From: Bacillota bacterium
GTDB lineage: Bacteria > Bacillota > Clostridia > Oscillospirales > Acutalibacteraceae
Length of the DNA stretch: 7,937 nt
Assembly: GCA_023412845.1 (NCBI GenBank)
Contig: JAEZRH010000073.1
Location: 1 to 7,937 of the forward strand
Reading direction: 5' to 3'
The translations under genes were made by a program, and so were the position numbers. Under the pieces are notes generated by a model. The model made no database searches, had not been told where the DNA came from, and was given only the letters and a program-made list of their open reading frames with translations. The number at the start of each line of letters is the position of its first letter. Positions within the stretch are counted from its first letter, which is position 1. Shown one piece after another: positions 1-6,740 of this stretch.

Positions 1-1308
1 CCCGCCACTCAGAAAGCCCAGCAGGAGCAGTGGCGCAACAAGCTCATCAGCGACACCTACTACCCCGGCTCCGTTTTCAAAATGATCACGGGCTCCGCGG
101 CCATGGAGGAGAATCTCGTCACAGAAAACACGCCGTTCAGCTGTCCGTGGTACCTCACCATCAACGGCGTCAAGGTCCACGACTGGAAATCCGGCGGTTT
201 CGGCCAGCTGACGTTCGCGCAGGGCATCTGCAACTCCAGCAACGTCGTCTTTATGCAGGTCGGGCAGAAGCTGGGCGCAAACCTCTTTTACAAATACTTC
301 GACGCGTTCGGTTTCGCCGACAAAACGGGGATCGACCTGCCGGGCGAATCGCGCAGCCTGTACTATACCGCGAACCAGATGAGCGCGCTCGACCTGGCTG
401 TCGCTTCTTTCGGGCAGACGAACCACATCACTCCCATCCAGATGATCACAGCCGCCTGCGCGGTCGCAAACGGCGGGTATCTTGTGCAGCCGCATGTCGT
501 CTCCGAGATTATCGACAGCAACAACAACATCGTGAAAACCGCCAGCACGGCGGCGAAGCGCCAGGTCGTCTCGAACGATACTTCGCGCCGCATAAGCGCG
601 ATCCTTCAGCAGGACGCGACCACCGGCACGGCCAAGAGCGGCTATATCGCGGGCTACCGGATCGCCGGCAAGACGGGAACTTCCGAAAAAACGGAAATCA
701 AAACGAGCCAGGAGTATATCGCTTCCTATTGCGGATTTGCGCCGGCCGACGATCCGCAGATCGCCATGCTGGTTTTCTATGACGAGCCACACGGCCCGAA
801 CGGTTATTACGGAAGCCCGGTCGCCGGCCCGACCTTCCTCAAGACGATGACGGAAATTCTTCCCTATCTCGGCGTGGAGCCGAAATATACGCAGGCGGAA
901 TCGGAAAAGCTGGACGGCACCGCGCCCGAACTGATCGGCAAGAACATTGCGGCGGCCAAGAGCGCGGCCGCTTCGAGCCACTTGACCACGAAGGTATACG
1001 GCAGCGGGAGCAATGTCGTCTCTCAGGTGCCGGCCCCTGGAAAAAGCATACCGAAAAATGGTACGATAGTATTGTTTACAGACAGTTCCGGTCCTTCGCA
1101 CACGGTCTCCGTGCCGAGCCTCACGGGAATGTCGCTGTCCGAAGCAAACCAGAAGGCCGTGGACGCCGGCGTGAATATCAGCATCACCGGCGCGGCGCTG
1201 ACCGGTTCCAACGCGGTTTCCACTTCGCAGGATATTTCGCCGGGCACAAAGGTTCAGCCGGGGACTGTGGTGACGGTCACGTTCAGCGAGTCCAATCAGG
1301 TCGCGTAA
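1..1308 (+). CDS. Class B penicillin-binding protein (SpoVD/FtsI type) with two PASTA domains, 5' truncated
   Basis: This is a D,D-transpeptidase that crosslinks peptidoglycan outside the membrane, partnered with a SEDS glycosyltransferase such as the one encoded at 2978-4240. The reading frame is open from base 1; 435 residues are visible, and the membrane anchor and dimerisation domain lie upstream of the window. Numbering from the first visible residue, the catalytic SxxK motif is S24-V-F-K27 in a PGSVFK context (Ser codon 70-72). The SxN motif is S79-S-N81 (235-243), and the KTGT motif is at 224-227 (670-681). Two PASTA repeats follow, about residues 307-360 and 368-432, ending at TAA 1306-1308. 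SpoVD, FtsI and PBP2B cannot be told apart from this half. The position just upstream of the murE slot fits SpoVD, and two PASTA domains also fit PBP2B. The redox cysteine positions of Bacillus SpoVD are not conserved (see findings). The family call is certain; the subtype is not. Confidence 0.95.
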   Translation, partial: PATQKAQQEQWRNKLISDTYYPGSVFKMITGSAAMEENLVTENTPFSCPWYLTINGVKVHDWKSGGFGQLTFAQGICNSSNVVFMQVGQKLGANLFYKYFDAFGFADKTGIDLPGESRSLYYTANQMSALDLAVASFGQTNHITPIQMITAACAVANGGYLVQPHVVSEIIDSNNNIVKTASTAAKRQVVSNDTSRRISAILQQDATTGTAKSGYIAGYRIAGKTGTSEKTEIKTSQEYIASYCGFAPADDPQIAMLVFYDEPHGPNGYYGSPVAGPTFLKTMTEILPYLGVEPKYTQAESEKLDGTAPELIGKNIAAAKSAAASSHLTTKVYGSGSNVVSQVPAPGKSIPKNGTIVLFTDSSGPSHTVSVPSLTGMSLSEANQKAVDAGVNISITGAALTGSNAVSTSQDISPGTKVQPGTVVTVTFSESNQVA

Positions 1309-1318
1309 TTTTTCAGTT

Positions 1319-1329
1319 GGAGGGAGAGG
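1319..1329 (+). promoter_or_regulatory. Shine-Dalgarno for the Mur-ligase-like ORF
   Basis: The purine-rich run GGAGGGAGAGG lies just after the PBP stop codon. It is the only good ribosome binding site here and supports a start at TTG 1334 (10 bases after GGAGG) or GTG 1337. The in-frame ATG at 1355 has no such site nearby. Its presence argues that the short ORF is translated and is not dead sequence. Confidence 0.7.
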
Positions 1330-1333
1330 CGTC

Positions 1334-1843
1334 TTGGTGTCTGCATTCAAACCGATGGGTAAAATCATGGTGGTTGCCGGAAGCGACAGCAGGGAGGCCG
1401 CTTTCCTGAGGCGGATCCTTGCGTACGGAGGAAGGACCAACATCGTCGTTTCGGATTCGGCCGGGGCCGACGTCCCGCGGACGGCGGTGCTCCTCATGGC
1501 CGGCGGGCGGGAGTCCGTTTCGCGCGCCGGGGAATTCGCCGTGTGCGTCATGGAATATTCCCTCGCGCAGGCCGGCGGGCCGGCGGGCCCGGAAAATACC
1601 GTGACCTATTCCGTAGATAAGGACGGCGCCGATTTCACCGCACGGAACATCCGCCTGACGCAGGACGGTCTTGCGGCGTTCGAGATCGTCGGTGTTGGGA
1701 TCATCGGGCGGGTCCGGCTCAAAACGGGCGACAAGGGCGACGTGCTGCCGGCGCTTGCCGCAGCAACGGCCGCCATAGCGGCAGGAATCCCGTTTGCCGA
1801 AGTTTTGGAAGCGCTCAACGGTATGGAAATCGGCCGCCTGTAA
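1334..1843 (+). CDS. Degenerate, shortened Mur ligase-like protein (MurE/MurF-related), probably non-catalytic
   Basis: This 169-residue protein sits where murE or murF normally lies, between the class B PBP gene and mraY. The N-terminus (residues 10-29, KIMVVAGSDSREAAFLRRIL) has the shape of a Mur ligase beta strand, P-loop and helix, but the P-loop reads G16-S-D-S-R-E21 where ligases have G-T/S-N-G-K-T. The nucleotide-binding Lys and Thr are therefore replaced. Residues 88-108 (NTVTYSVDKDGADFTARNIRL) resemble the T-Y-G-x-D...AD-x-x-A-x-N-I-x-L stretch of MurE/MurF. Residues 132-169 resemble the end of the central domain (G-x-x-N-V-x-N-A-L-A-A...GIP-x-x-E-V-x-x-A-L), with the usual Asn residues changed to D136 and P139. 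The protein stops at GRL, just where the C-terminal domain would begin. MurE and MurF are about 450-500 residues long. The start is TTG 1334 or GTG 1337. The Mur relationship is inferred by eye; activity is unlikely. It could be a vestige or a repurposed protein. Confidence 0.6.
   Translation: MVSAFKPMGKIMVVAGSDSREAAFLRRILAYGGRTNIVVSDSAGADVPRTAVLLMAGGRESVSRAGEFAVCVMEYSLAQAGGPAGPENTVTYSVDKDGADFTARNIRLTQDGLAAFEIVGVGIIGRVRLKTGDKGDVLPALAAATAAIAAGIPFAEVLEALNGMEIGRL
1571..1589 (+). repeat. Tandem 8-base repeat inside the Mur-ligase-like ORF
   Basis: GCCGGCGG occurs at 1571-1578 and again at 1579-1586, followed by a further GCC. It encodes a Gly/Pro/Ala linker (residues 80-86) between the two parts of the protein that resemble Mur ligase. 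The unit length is not a multiple of three, so gain or loss of one copy would shift the frame. Confidence 0.6.
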
Positions 1844-1876
1844 AAGAATAGGGACAGGGAAACGGCAAAACGGAAA

Positions 1877-1882
1877 AGGTGG
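1877..1882 (+). promoter_or_regulatory. Shine-Dalgarno deciding the mraY start
   Basis: AGGTGG lies 10 bases before ATG 1893. It supports that start over the upstream in-frame ATG at 1794, which lies inside the preceding gene and would add a basic tail unlike any MraY N-terminus. Confidence 0.65.
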
Positions 1883-1892
1883 AACGGTAAAG

Positions 1893-2900
1893 ATGAATTT
1901 ATTCTGGACTGCGCTGGCGGCGGTGCTTGCTTTCGGAGTTACGGCCCTGCTTGGCAAATGGGTCATTCCCTTTCTGCACAGGATCAATTTCGGGCAGACC
2001 ATCCGCGAGTCCGGTCCGACCTGGCATAAACGGAAAAACGGCACGCCCACCATGGGGGGGTTCCTCTTCATGGCGGGCATTGCCCTGTCCGTAGCCGTTT
2101 GCGTGCCCGGATATTTCAAGGCGGCTTCGAAAGACCCTTACGAGCTGGCCATGCACACGAAGATCGCGGGCGGACTTCTCATGGCTTTCGGCTTCGGTTT
2201 CATCGGCTTTATCGACGACTACATCAAGGTCGTCAAAAAGCGCAATCTCGGCCTGAACGTGAGGCAGAAACTGGTGCTCCAGTTCGCCGTCGCCGGAGGA
2301 TACCTCTATTCATTGTACCGCTCCGGTGTCGGCAGCAAGATGCTGGTGCCGTTTGCGGGCGCCGTGGACTGGGGCGTATGGTACTGGGCGGCGGCTCTGC
2401 TCGGGATCGTCGGCATGGTAAACGCAGTCAATTTTACCGACGGGCTCGACGGCCTGAACGCTTCCGTCACGTTCTTTGCCTCGGCGTCCTTTCTTGTCAT
2501 CGCAGGCGTGATGCGCCTTGCCCCTGTCGGGATTTTCGCGGCCGCGGCTGCCGGCGGCTGCCTGGGATTCCTTGTGTGGAATTACAACCCGGCGAAGGTG
2601 TTCATGGGCGATACGGGCTCGCTTTTCCTGGGCGGCCTCGTGTGCGCCCTGGGCTTTGCGCTGAATGTGCCGGTCCTGATCCTGCCGATCGGGATCGTCT
2701 ATCTGTGCGAGATTCTCTCCGTTGTGCTTCAGGTCAGCTATTTCAAGGCGACGCACGGCAAACGGCTGTTCAAGATGAGCCCCATCCACCATCACTTTGA
2801 AATGTGCGGATGGAGTGAGAAAAAGATCGGTGCGGTTTTCAGCCTGGTGACGGCTTTGTTCGGAGTGGTCGCCGTGCTGTTGACGGCCTACGGGCTCTAA
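1893..2900 (+). CDS. mraY: Phospho-N-acetylmuramoyl-pentapeptide transferase
   Basis: MraY transfers phospho-MurNAc-pentapeptide from UDP to undecaprenyl phosphate on the inner face of the membrane, giving lipid I. The protein is 335 residues, normal for the family, and mostly hydrophobic with about ten membrane segments. Visible family motifs are GTPTMGG (50-56), the Asp pair D108-D109 before Y-I-K, N180 followed by DGLDGL (183-188), MGDTGS (238-243) and the HHHFE loop (299-303). The loop and Asp residues belong to the Mg2+/substrate site in characterised MraY proteins. The start is ATG 1893, giving the typical MNLFW membrane entry. It begins 49 bases after the Mur-ligase-like ORF. The next gene is ftsW after 77 bases, with no murD between them, unlike the mraY-murD-spoVE order of Bacillus. 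Identity is secure. Confidence 0.98.
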   Translation: MNLFWTALAAVLAFGVTALLGKWVIPFLHRINFGQTIRESGPTWHKRKNGTPTMGGFLFMAGIALSVAVCVPGYFKAASKDPYELAMHTKIAGGLLMAFGFGFIGFIDDYIKVVKKRNLGLNVRQKLVLQFAVAGGYLYSLYRSGVGSKMLVPFAGAVDWGVWYWAAALLGIVGMVNAVNFTDGLDGLNASVTFFASASFLVIAGVMRLAPVGIFAAAAAGGCLGFLVWNYNPAKVFMGDTGSLFLGGLVCALGFALNVPVLILPIGIVYLCEILSVVLQVSYFKATHGKRLFKMSPIHHHFEMCGWSEKKIGAVFSLVTALFGVVAVLLTAYGL

Positions 2901-2961
2901 ACGTACAAAAACCGACAGATTCGGCGCGCCGGACATGGTTAAATGGAGATTATCACCGGGT

Positions 2962-2968
2962 AAGGAGG
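2962..2968 (+). promoter_or_regulatory. Shine-Dalgarno for ftsW
   Basis: AAGGAGG is a near-perfect anti-16S match 9 bases before ATG 2978. It fixes the start and so confirms that the long hydrophilic N-terminal extension of the protein is translated. The 77-base gap (2901-2977) holds nothing else I can recognise. Confidence 0.8.
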
Positions 2969-2977
2969 AAATCCGCA

Positions 2978-4240
2978 ATGACGAACGTGCCGGCGGCAGG
3001 AAATGCCCCCGCCAGAAAAACGGTTAAACGCGGCCGGCCGGAACCGTCCCGCGGGCCGGAGCAGACCCGCATGCAGGAACCGCCCCGCGAAGGGAAAATA
3101 CGGAAAAAATTCCGCATCTTCTCCATCCGCGAGGGGATGGACCTGCCTTTTCTGTTTTTGACTCTTGTTCTGCTCGTCATCGGTCTTGTCATGATGTTCT
3201 CGGCCAGCTACGCCTATGCCTATTACCATTTCGGCAACAGCTATTATTTCATCGAACGTCAGGCCGCTTTTGCCGTGTTCGGCGTTTTCGCCATGATCGC
3301 CATTTCCTATTTCGATTATCACCATCTGCATAAATTTGCAATTCCGGTGCTTCTCTTTTCCTACATGCTCCTGGTTGTCGTGCGCTTCATGCCGGCCGTC
3401 AACGGCGTCCACCGGTGGATCACGCTAGGCCCCTTCGGGCAGTTCCAGCCGTCCGAAATCGCCAAATTCGCGATCGTGCTGATTTTTGCGCACCTGATCG
3501 CGCTGAATTTCAACCGGATGAGCACGTTCCGGTACGGCGTGCTGCCGTATCTTCTCGTTCTCGCCATCACGGCGGTGCTGCTTCTGTGGGAGCCGCACGT
3601 TTCCGCGACGGTCATCATCGTGGTACTCGGCGCCGTCATGCTTTTCATCGGCGGAGTACGCCTTCGCTGGTTCGGCATGGCGTTCGGGGCGATCAGCGCC
3701 GTCATGGTCTACCTCGTGGCCTTTAAAAAGGAGTTCAGCTATGCAAACACCCGCGTCATCGGCTGGCTCGACCCTTTCACCAATGCGAGCGAGGAACTGA
3801 TCCAGAAAACGTGGCAGACGCGCCAGTCGCTGTATGCGATCGGGTCCGGCGGCCTTCTGGGACTCGGCCTCGGCCAGTCGCGGCAGAAATTTCTCTACCT
3901 GCCGGAGCCGCAGAACGACTTTATTTTCGCAATCGTCTGCGAAGAACTGGGATTTATCGGCGCGCTGATCATCGTCGTTCTTTTTGCCATGCTGGTGTGG
4001 CGGGGGGTCAGCATTTCCCTGCGCGCAAAAGATAAATTCGGCATGCTGCTCGGCATCGGTCTTGTTCTGCAGGTCGGGCTTCAGGTGATCCTGAACATCG
4101 CGGTCGTGACGAACACCATCCCCAACACCGGCATCAGCCTGCCGTTCTTCAGCTATGGCGGCACGTCGCTCGTCATCCTCCTTGCGGAGATGGGCATCGT
4201 GCTTTCCATTTCGCGAACGTCTTCCATCGAGAAGACATAG
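2978..4240 (+). CDS. ftsW: SEDS-family peptidoglycan glycosyltransferase (FtsW/SpoVE)
   Basis: SEDS proteins polymerise lipid II into glycan strands, paired with a class B PBP such as the one encoded at the start of this window. The protein is 420 residues. Residues 1-53 form a hydrophilic, Pro/Arg/Lys/Glu-rich cytoplasmic extension. Membrane segments then begin at about 56 (LPFLFLTLVLLVIGLVMMFS). Conserved features are NGVHRWI with W147, QPSEIAKFA (157-165), LPEPQNDFIFA with D314 in the large outer loop (the Asp equivalent is essential in studied SEDS proteins), EELGFIG (322-328) and the C-terminal signature NTGISLPFFSYGG (383-395). Dcw location and similarity fit FtsW or SpoVE; the sequence alone does not separate division from sporulation roles. 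RodA is less likely because of the dcw context. It ends 33 bases before murG. Confidence 0.95.
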   Translation: MTNVPAAGNAPARKTVKRGRPEPSRGPEQTRMQEPPREGKIRKKFRIFSIREGMDLPFLFLTLVLLVIGLVMMFSASYAYAYYHFGNSYYFIERQAAFAVFGVFAMIAISYFDYHHLHKFAIPVLLFSYMLLVVVRFMPAVNGVHRWITLGPFGQFQPSEIAKFAIVLIFAHLIALNFNRMSTFRYGVLPYLLVLAITAVLLLWEPHVSATVIIVVLGAVMLFIGGVRLRWFGMAFGAISAVMVYLVAFKKEFSYANTRVIGWLDPFTNASEELIQKTWQTRQSLYAIGSGGLLGLGLGQSRQKFLYLPEPQNDFIFAIVCEELGFIGALIIVVLFAMLVWRGVSISLRAKDKFGMLLGIGLVLQVGLQVILNIAVVTNTIPNTGISLPFFSYGGTSLVILLAEMGIVLSISRTSSIEKT

Positions 4241-4260
4241 ATTGAGACCATCAAGGAAAC

Positions 4261-4265
4261 GGGAG
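4261..4265 (+). promoter_or_regulatory. Shine-Dalgarno deciding the murG start
   Basis: GGGAG lies 8 bases before ATG 4274, but only 2 bases before the alternative in-frame TTG 4268. The ATG is therefore the better start, and it gives the usual MKVLFAGGGTAGH beginning of MurG. Confidence 0.6.
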
Positions 4266-4273
4266 TTTTGAAA

Positions 4274-5398
4274 ATGAAAGTTCTGTTTGCCGGCGGGGGA
4301 ACCGCCGGGCATATCAATCCCGCGCTGGCGATCGCCGGCTGCCTGCGCGAGCAGGACCCCGACGTTCAGATTCTTTACGTCGGCGCCAGGGGGGGAATGG
4401 AGGAAAAGCTCGTCCCCGCCGCGGGATTCGAGTACAGGAGCATCACGGTCTCCGGCTTTCAGCGGAAGCCAAGCTGGAAGAATCTGCGCCGGAACGCGGC
4501 CGCCCTTGTCCATGTGTTTACCGCAAGCGGCGAATCGCGCTCCATCCTCCGCAGCTTTGCCCCGGATATCTGCGTCGGCACGGGCGGTTATGTGGCGGGG
4601 CCCGTCATCCGCGAGGCGGCGAAAATGGGGATACCGACCGTGATCCACGAGCAGAACGCGTACCCGGGCGTGACGAACCGGATGCTCGCAAAACGAGCGG
4701 ACCGCACCATGCTCGCCGTCGCGGACGCCCAGAAGTTTCTGCCGGACGGTTCAAACTGTGTGCTGACGGGCAACCCCGTCCGGCAGGAGATCGTCCGCGC
4801 CGACAGAGAACAGGCCCGCAAAAAGCTGGGGCTCGATAGCCGCCCGCTGATCCTTTCCTTCGGCGGAAGCCTCGGCGCGCGGAAGATCAACGAAGCGGTG
4901 GCGGAACTGCTGGTAAAAAGCGCGCAGAGCGGCAGGTTCCGGCACATACATGGCTACGGCCAGTGGGGGACATGGTTCCCCGGCCTTTTAAAGGACAAGG
5001 GCCTTGACCTTTCCGCGCATCCGGAAATCTCCGTCCGGGAATACATCACCGACATGCCGGACTGCTTTGCCGCCGCGGACCTTGTCATCTGCCGCGCCGG
5101 CGCCATCACCCTGAGCGAGCTGCAGGCCGTCGGCCGGGCCGCCGTTCTCATTCCTTCGCCGAACGTCGCGGAAAACCACCAGTACCACAACGCCATGGCA
5201 ATGGTCAGCCGCGGCGCGGCCGCGATCCTGGAGGAAAAGGACCTGAGCGGCCCCGCGCTTTGCGAAAAAGTGGAAAAACTGTTCGAGAAGCCGGAAACCA
5301 TCGTAAATCTTGCAGCCAACGCGAAAAAAATGGCGATCACGGATTCCTGCGAAAGGATCTGCAAAATCATCCGCGAAGTGCTCGCCGACGCACGCTAG
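4274..5398 (+). CDS. murG: UDP-GlcNAc:undecaprenyl-PP-MurNAc-pentapeptide GlcNAc transferase
   Basis: MurG adds GlcNAc to lipid I to make lipid II at the cytoplasmic face of the membrane. The protein is 374 residues, a normal length, with the two-domain GT-B glycosyltransferase layout. Seen motifs are the Gly-rich loop G7-GGTAGH-13 followed by INPALAIA, VGTGGYVAGP (101-110), HEQN (125-128), TGNPVR (165-170), FGGSLGA (196-202) and the nucleotide-sugar-binding region CRAGAITLSEL (273-283, with E282). A further stretch, PSPNVAENHQYHNA (294-307), replaces the proteobacterial form but is usual in Firmicutes. The gene follows ftsW closely and precedes murA after 65 bases, so it is probably co-transcribed with ftsW. 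Nothing is truncated or unusual. Confidence 0.97.
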   Translation: MKVLFAGGGTAGHINPALAIAGCLREQDPDVQILYVGARGGMEEKLVPAAGFEYRSITVSGFQRKPSWKNLRRNAAALVHVFTASGESRSILRSFAPDICVGTGGYVAGPVIREAAKMGIPTVIHEQNAYPGVTNRMLAKRADRTMLAVADAQKFLPDGSNCVLTGNPVRQEIVRADREQARKKLGLDSRPLILSFGGSLGARKINEAVAELLVKSAQSGRFRHIHGYGQWGTWFPGLLKDKGLDLSAHPEISVREYITDMPDCFAAADLVICRAGAITLSELQAVGRAAVLIPSPNVAENHQYHNAMAMVSRGAAAILEEKDLSGPALCEKVEKLFEKPETIVNLAANAKKMAITDSCERICKIIREVLADAR

Positions 5399-5417
5399 AC
5401 GCCGTCGGAACCGTGAG

Positions 5418-5457
5418 GCCCCCATCCGCATAATATGTTGACAGATTACGTGGGGGT
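5418..5457 (+). promoter_or_regulatory. Possible hairpin masking the murA ribosome binding site
   Basis: CCCCCA (5419-5424) is the exact reverse complement of TGGGGG (5451-5456). A G-U pair on each side extends this to eight pairs around a 24-base loop. Inside the loop, TAAT (5431-5434) can pair with ATTA (5445-5448). The right arm contains the murA Shine-Dalgarno (GGGGGTG, 5452-5458, 5 bases before ATG 5464), so folding would hide it. No T-run follows, so it is not an intrinsic terminator. A role in translation control is inference. Confidence 0.4.
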
Positions 5458-5463
5458 GTTGCT

Positions 5464-6717
5464 ATGCCGAAACTGTTGGTCTGTGGAACAAGAAAACTGG
5501 AGGGCGAGATCCAAATTCACGGTGCGAAGAACAGTACGCTGCCTCTTATGGCGGCCTCCCTGATCTGCAACGGGCAATGCGTACTACATAACTGCCCGTC
5601 CCTTTCTGATGTGGACACGACCATCCGGATCCTGCGCCACCTTGGATGTAAAGTGGAACGCGAAGACGGGACCGTAACAATCGACCCGACAACTGCCGAC
5701 CATTTCGACATCCCGGACCACCTGATGCGCGAGATGCGCTCGTCGATTATTTTTCTGGGGGCCATTGTAAGCCGCACCGGCAAGGCCTCGCTTTCGTTCC
5801 CCGGCGGCTGCGAATTGGGGCCGCGCCCCATCGACCTGCATCTTTCCGCTTTGCGGAGGATGGGCGTCGTCATCGAAGAAGACCACGGCTGTCTGAACTG
5901 CTCCGCACCGGGCGGCATGAAGGGCGCCGTGATTACCCTGTCGTTTCCGAGCGTGGGCGCGACGGAAAACATCATTATAGCCGCCGCGAACGCGCGGGGC
6001 AATACGGTCATCAACAATGCCGCCCGTGAGCCGGAGATATGCGATCTTGCGGATTTCCTCAATTCCTGCGGCGCAAAGATCCGCGGCGCCGGCGGCAGCA
6101 CCGTCTTCATCCAGGGCGTCAAAGAGTTTTCCGGCTGCGAACATACGGTCATCCCGGACCGTATCGCGGCAGCGACCTATCTTGCCGCGGCGGCCGCCAC
6201 CGGAAGTTCGCTGACGGTTTCAAGCGTCGTGCCGGAGCATCTGGAGCCAATCGTCCCGGTTCTGGAAGAGAGCGGATGCGAGCTTGAGATCGGTGCGCAG
6301 AGCATCCGCATTTCGGCCCCGGAGCGTCTGCACCGGATCAAGAATGTCAGAACCATGCCGTACCCGGGCTTCCCGACCGACGCGCAGGCGCCCGTTATGG
6401 CGATGGTCGCGAAGGCGGACGGCACGAGCATGTTTGTTGAGAATATTTTTGAAAGCCGTTACAAACATGTCGGAGAGCTGCTCCGCCTCGGCGCGAACAT
6501 CAAGGTCGAAGGGCGTGTCGCGGTCGTCGACGGTGTGGGACGCCTTTCGGGCGCATCGGTGGAGGCGACGGACCTGCGCGGCGGCGCGGCGCTTGTCGTG
6601 GCGGCGCTTGCGGCGCAGGGCGTTACGGAGATCACCGGCCTGCACCACCTGGACCGCGGATATGAGAACATCGAAAAAAATCTGGCCATGCTGGGCGCTG
6701 ATATCAAGCGGATATAA
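5464..6717 (+). CDS. murA: UDP-N-acetylglucosamine 1-carboxyvinyltransferase
   Basis: MurA joins phosphoenolpyruvate to UDP-GlcNAc, the first committed step of peptidoglycan synthesis, in the cytosol. The protein is 417 residues, the normal length, with the inside-out alpha/beta barrel repeat pattern of EPSP synthase-like enzymes. Catalytic residues are visible one position later than in E. coli numbering: K22-N23 (GAKNSTLPL), C116 in the mobile loop PGGCELGPRPIDL (113-125), D306 in PYPGFPTDAQAP, and R398 in HHLDRGYENIE. The loop Cys, rather than Asp, predicts a fosfomycin-sensitive enzyme by the known rule. Low-GC Firmicutes often carry two MurA paralogues; whether this is the main copy cannot be told here. 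The 23-base gap to ftsQ suggests co-transcription. Confidence 0.97.
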   Translation: MPKLLVCGTRKLEGEIQIHGAKNSTLPLMAASLICNGQCVLHNCPSLSDVDTTIRILRHLGCKVEREDGTVTIDPTTADHFDIPDHLMREMRSSIIFLGAIVSRTGKASLSFPGGCELGPRPIDLHLSALRRMGVVIEEDHGCLNCSAPGGMKGAVITLSFPSVGATENIIIAAANARGNTVINNAAREPEICDLADFLNSCGAKIRGAGGSTVFIQGVKEFSGCEHTVIPDRIAAATYLAAAAATGSSLTVSSVVPEHLEPIVPVLEESGCELEIGAQSIRISAPERLHRIKNVRTMPYPGFPTDAQAPVMAMVAKADGTSMFVENIFESRYKHVGELLRLGANIKVEGRVAVVDGVGRLSGASVEATDLRGGAALVVAALAAQGVTEITGLHHLDRGYENIEKNLAMLGADIKRI

Positions 6718-6727
6718 CCGGCCGGAC

Positions 6728-6732
6728 AGGAG
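6728..6732 (+). promoter_or_regulatory. Shine-Dalgarno for ftsQ
   Basis: AGGAG lies 8 bases before ATG 6741, fixing that start. The start leaves a cytoplasmic tail of about 54 residues before the membrane segment. Confidence 0.65.
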
Positions 6733-6740
6733 ACGAGCAA

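Noticed and set aside
1794..1892. Upstream in-frame extension of mraY from ATG 1794
   Set aside because: It overlaps the preceding gene, adds 33 basic residues not seen in MraY, and lacks a ribosome binding site, whereas ATG 1893 has one.
1313..2119. Long minus-strand open frame opposite the Mur-like ORF and the start of mraY
   Set aside because: It is antisense to well-supported genes, has no family resemblance, and is Arg/Pro/His-rich, as expected of a shadow frame in GC-rich DNA.
2901..2977. Possible remnant of murD between mraY and ftsW
   Set aside because: The 77 bases contain no recognisable Mur ligase motif in any frame and look like an ordinary leader with a Shine-Dalgarno.
3425..4648. 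Long minus-strand open frame (407 codons) opposite ftsW and murG
   Set aside because: Its composition (Arg, Asp, His, Gln) is typical of the reverse frame of membrane protein codons, and the + strand genes are certain.
5429..5435. CATAATA resembling a sporulation sigma-G -10 element
   Set aside because: No matching -35 sequence is present at the right distance upstream, and seven bases alone are weak evidence.
5438..5443. Perfect TTGACA just upstream of murA, possible -35 box
   Set aside because: The -10 position at 16-18 bases spacing falls on the start codon region (around 5460-5467) with a poor match to TATAAT, so it would not give a usable murA promoter.
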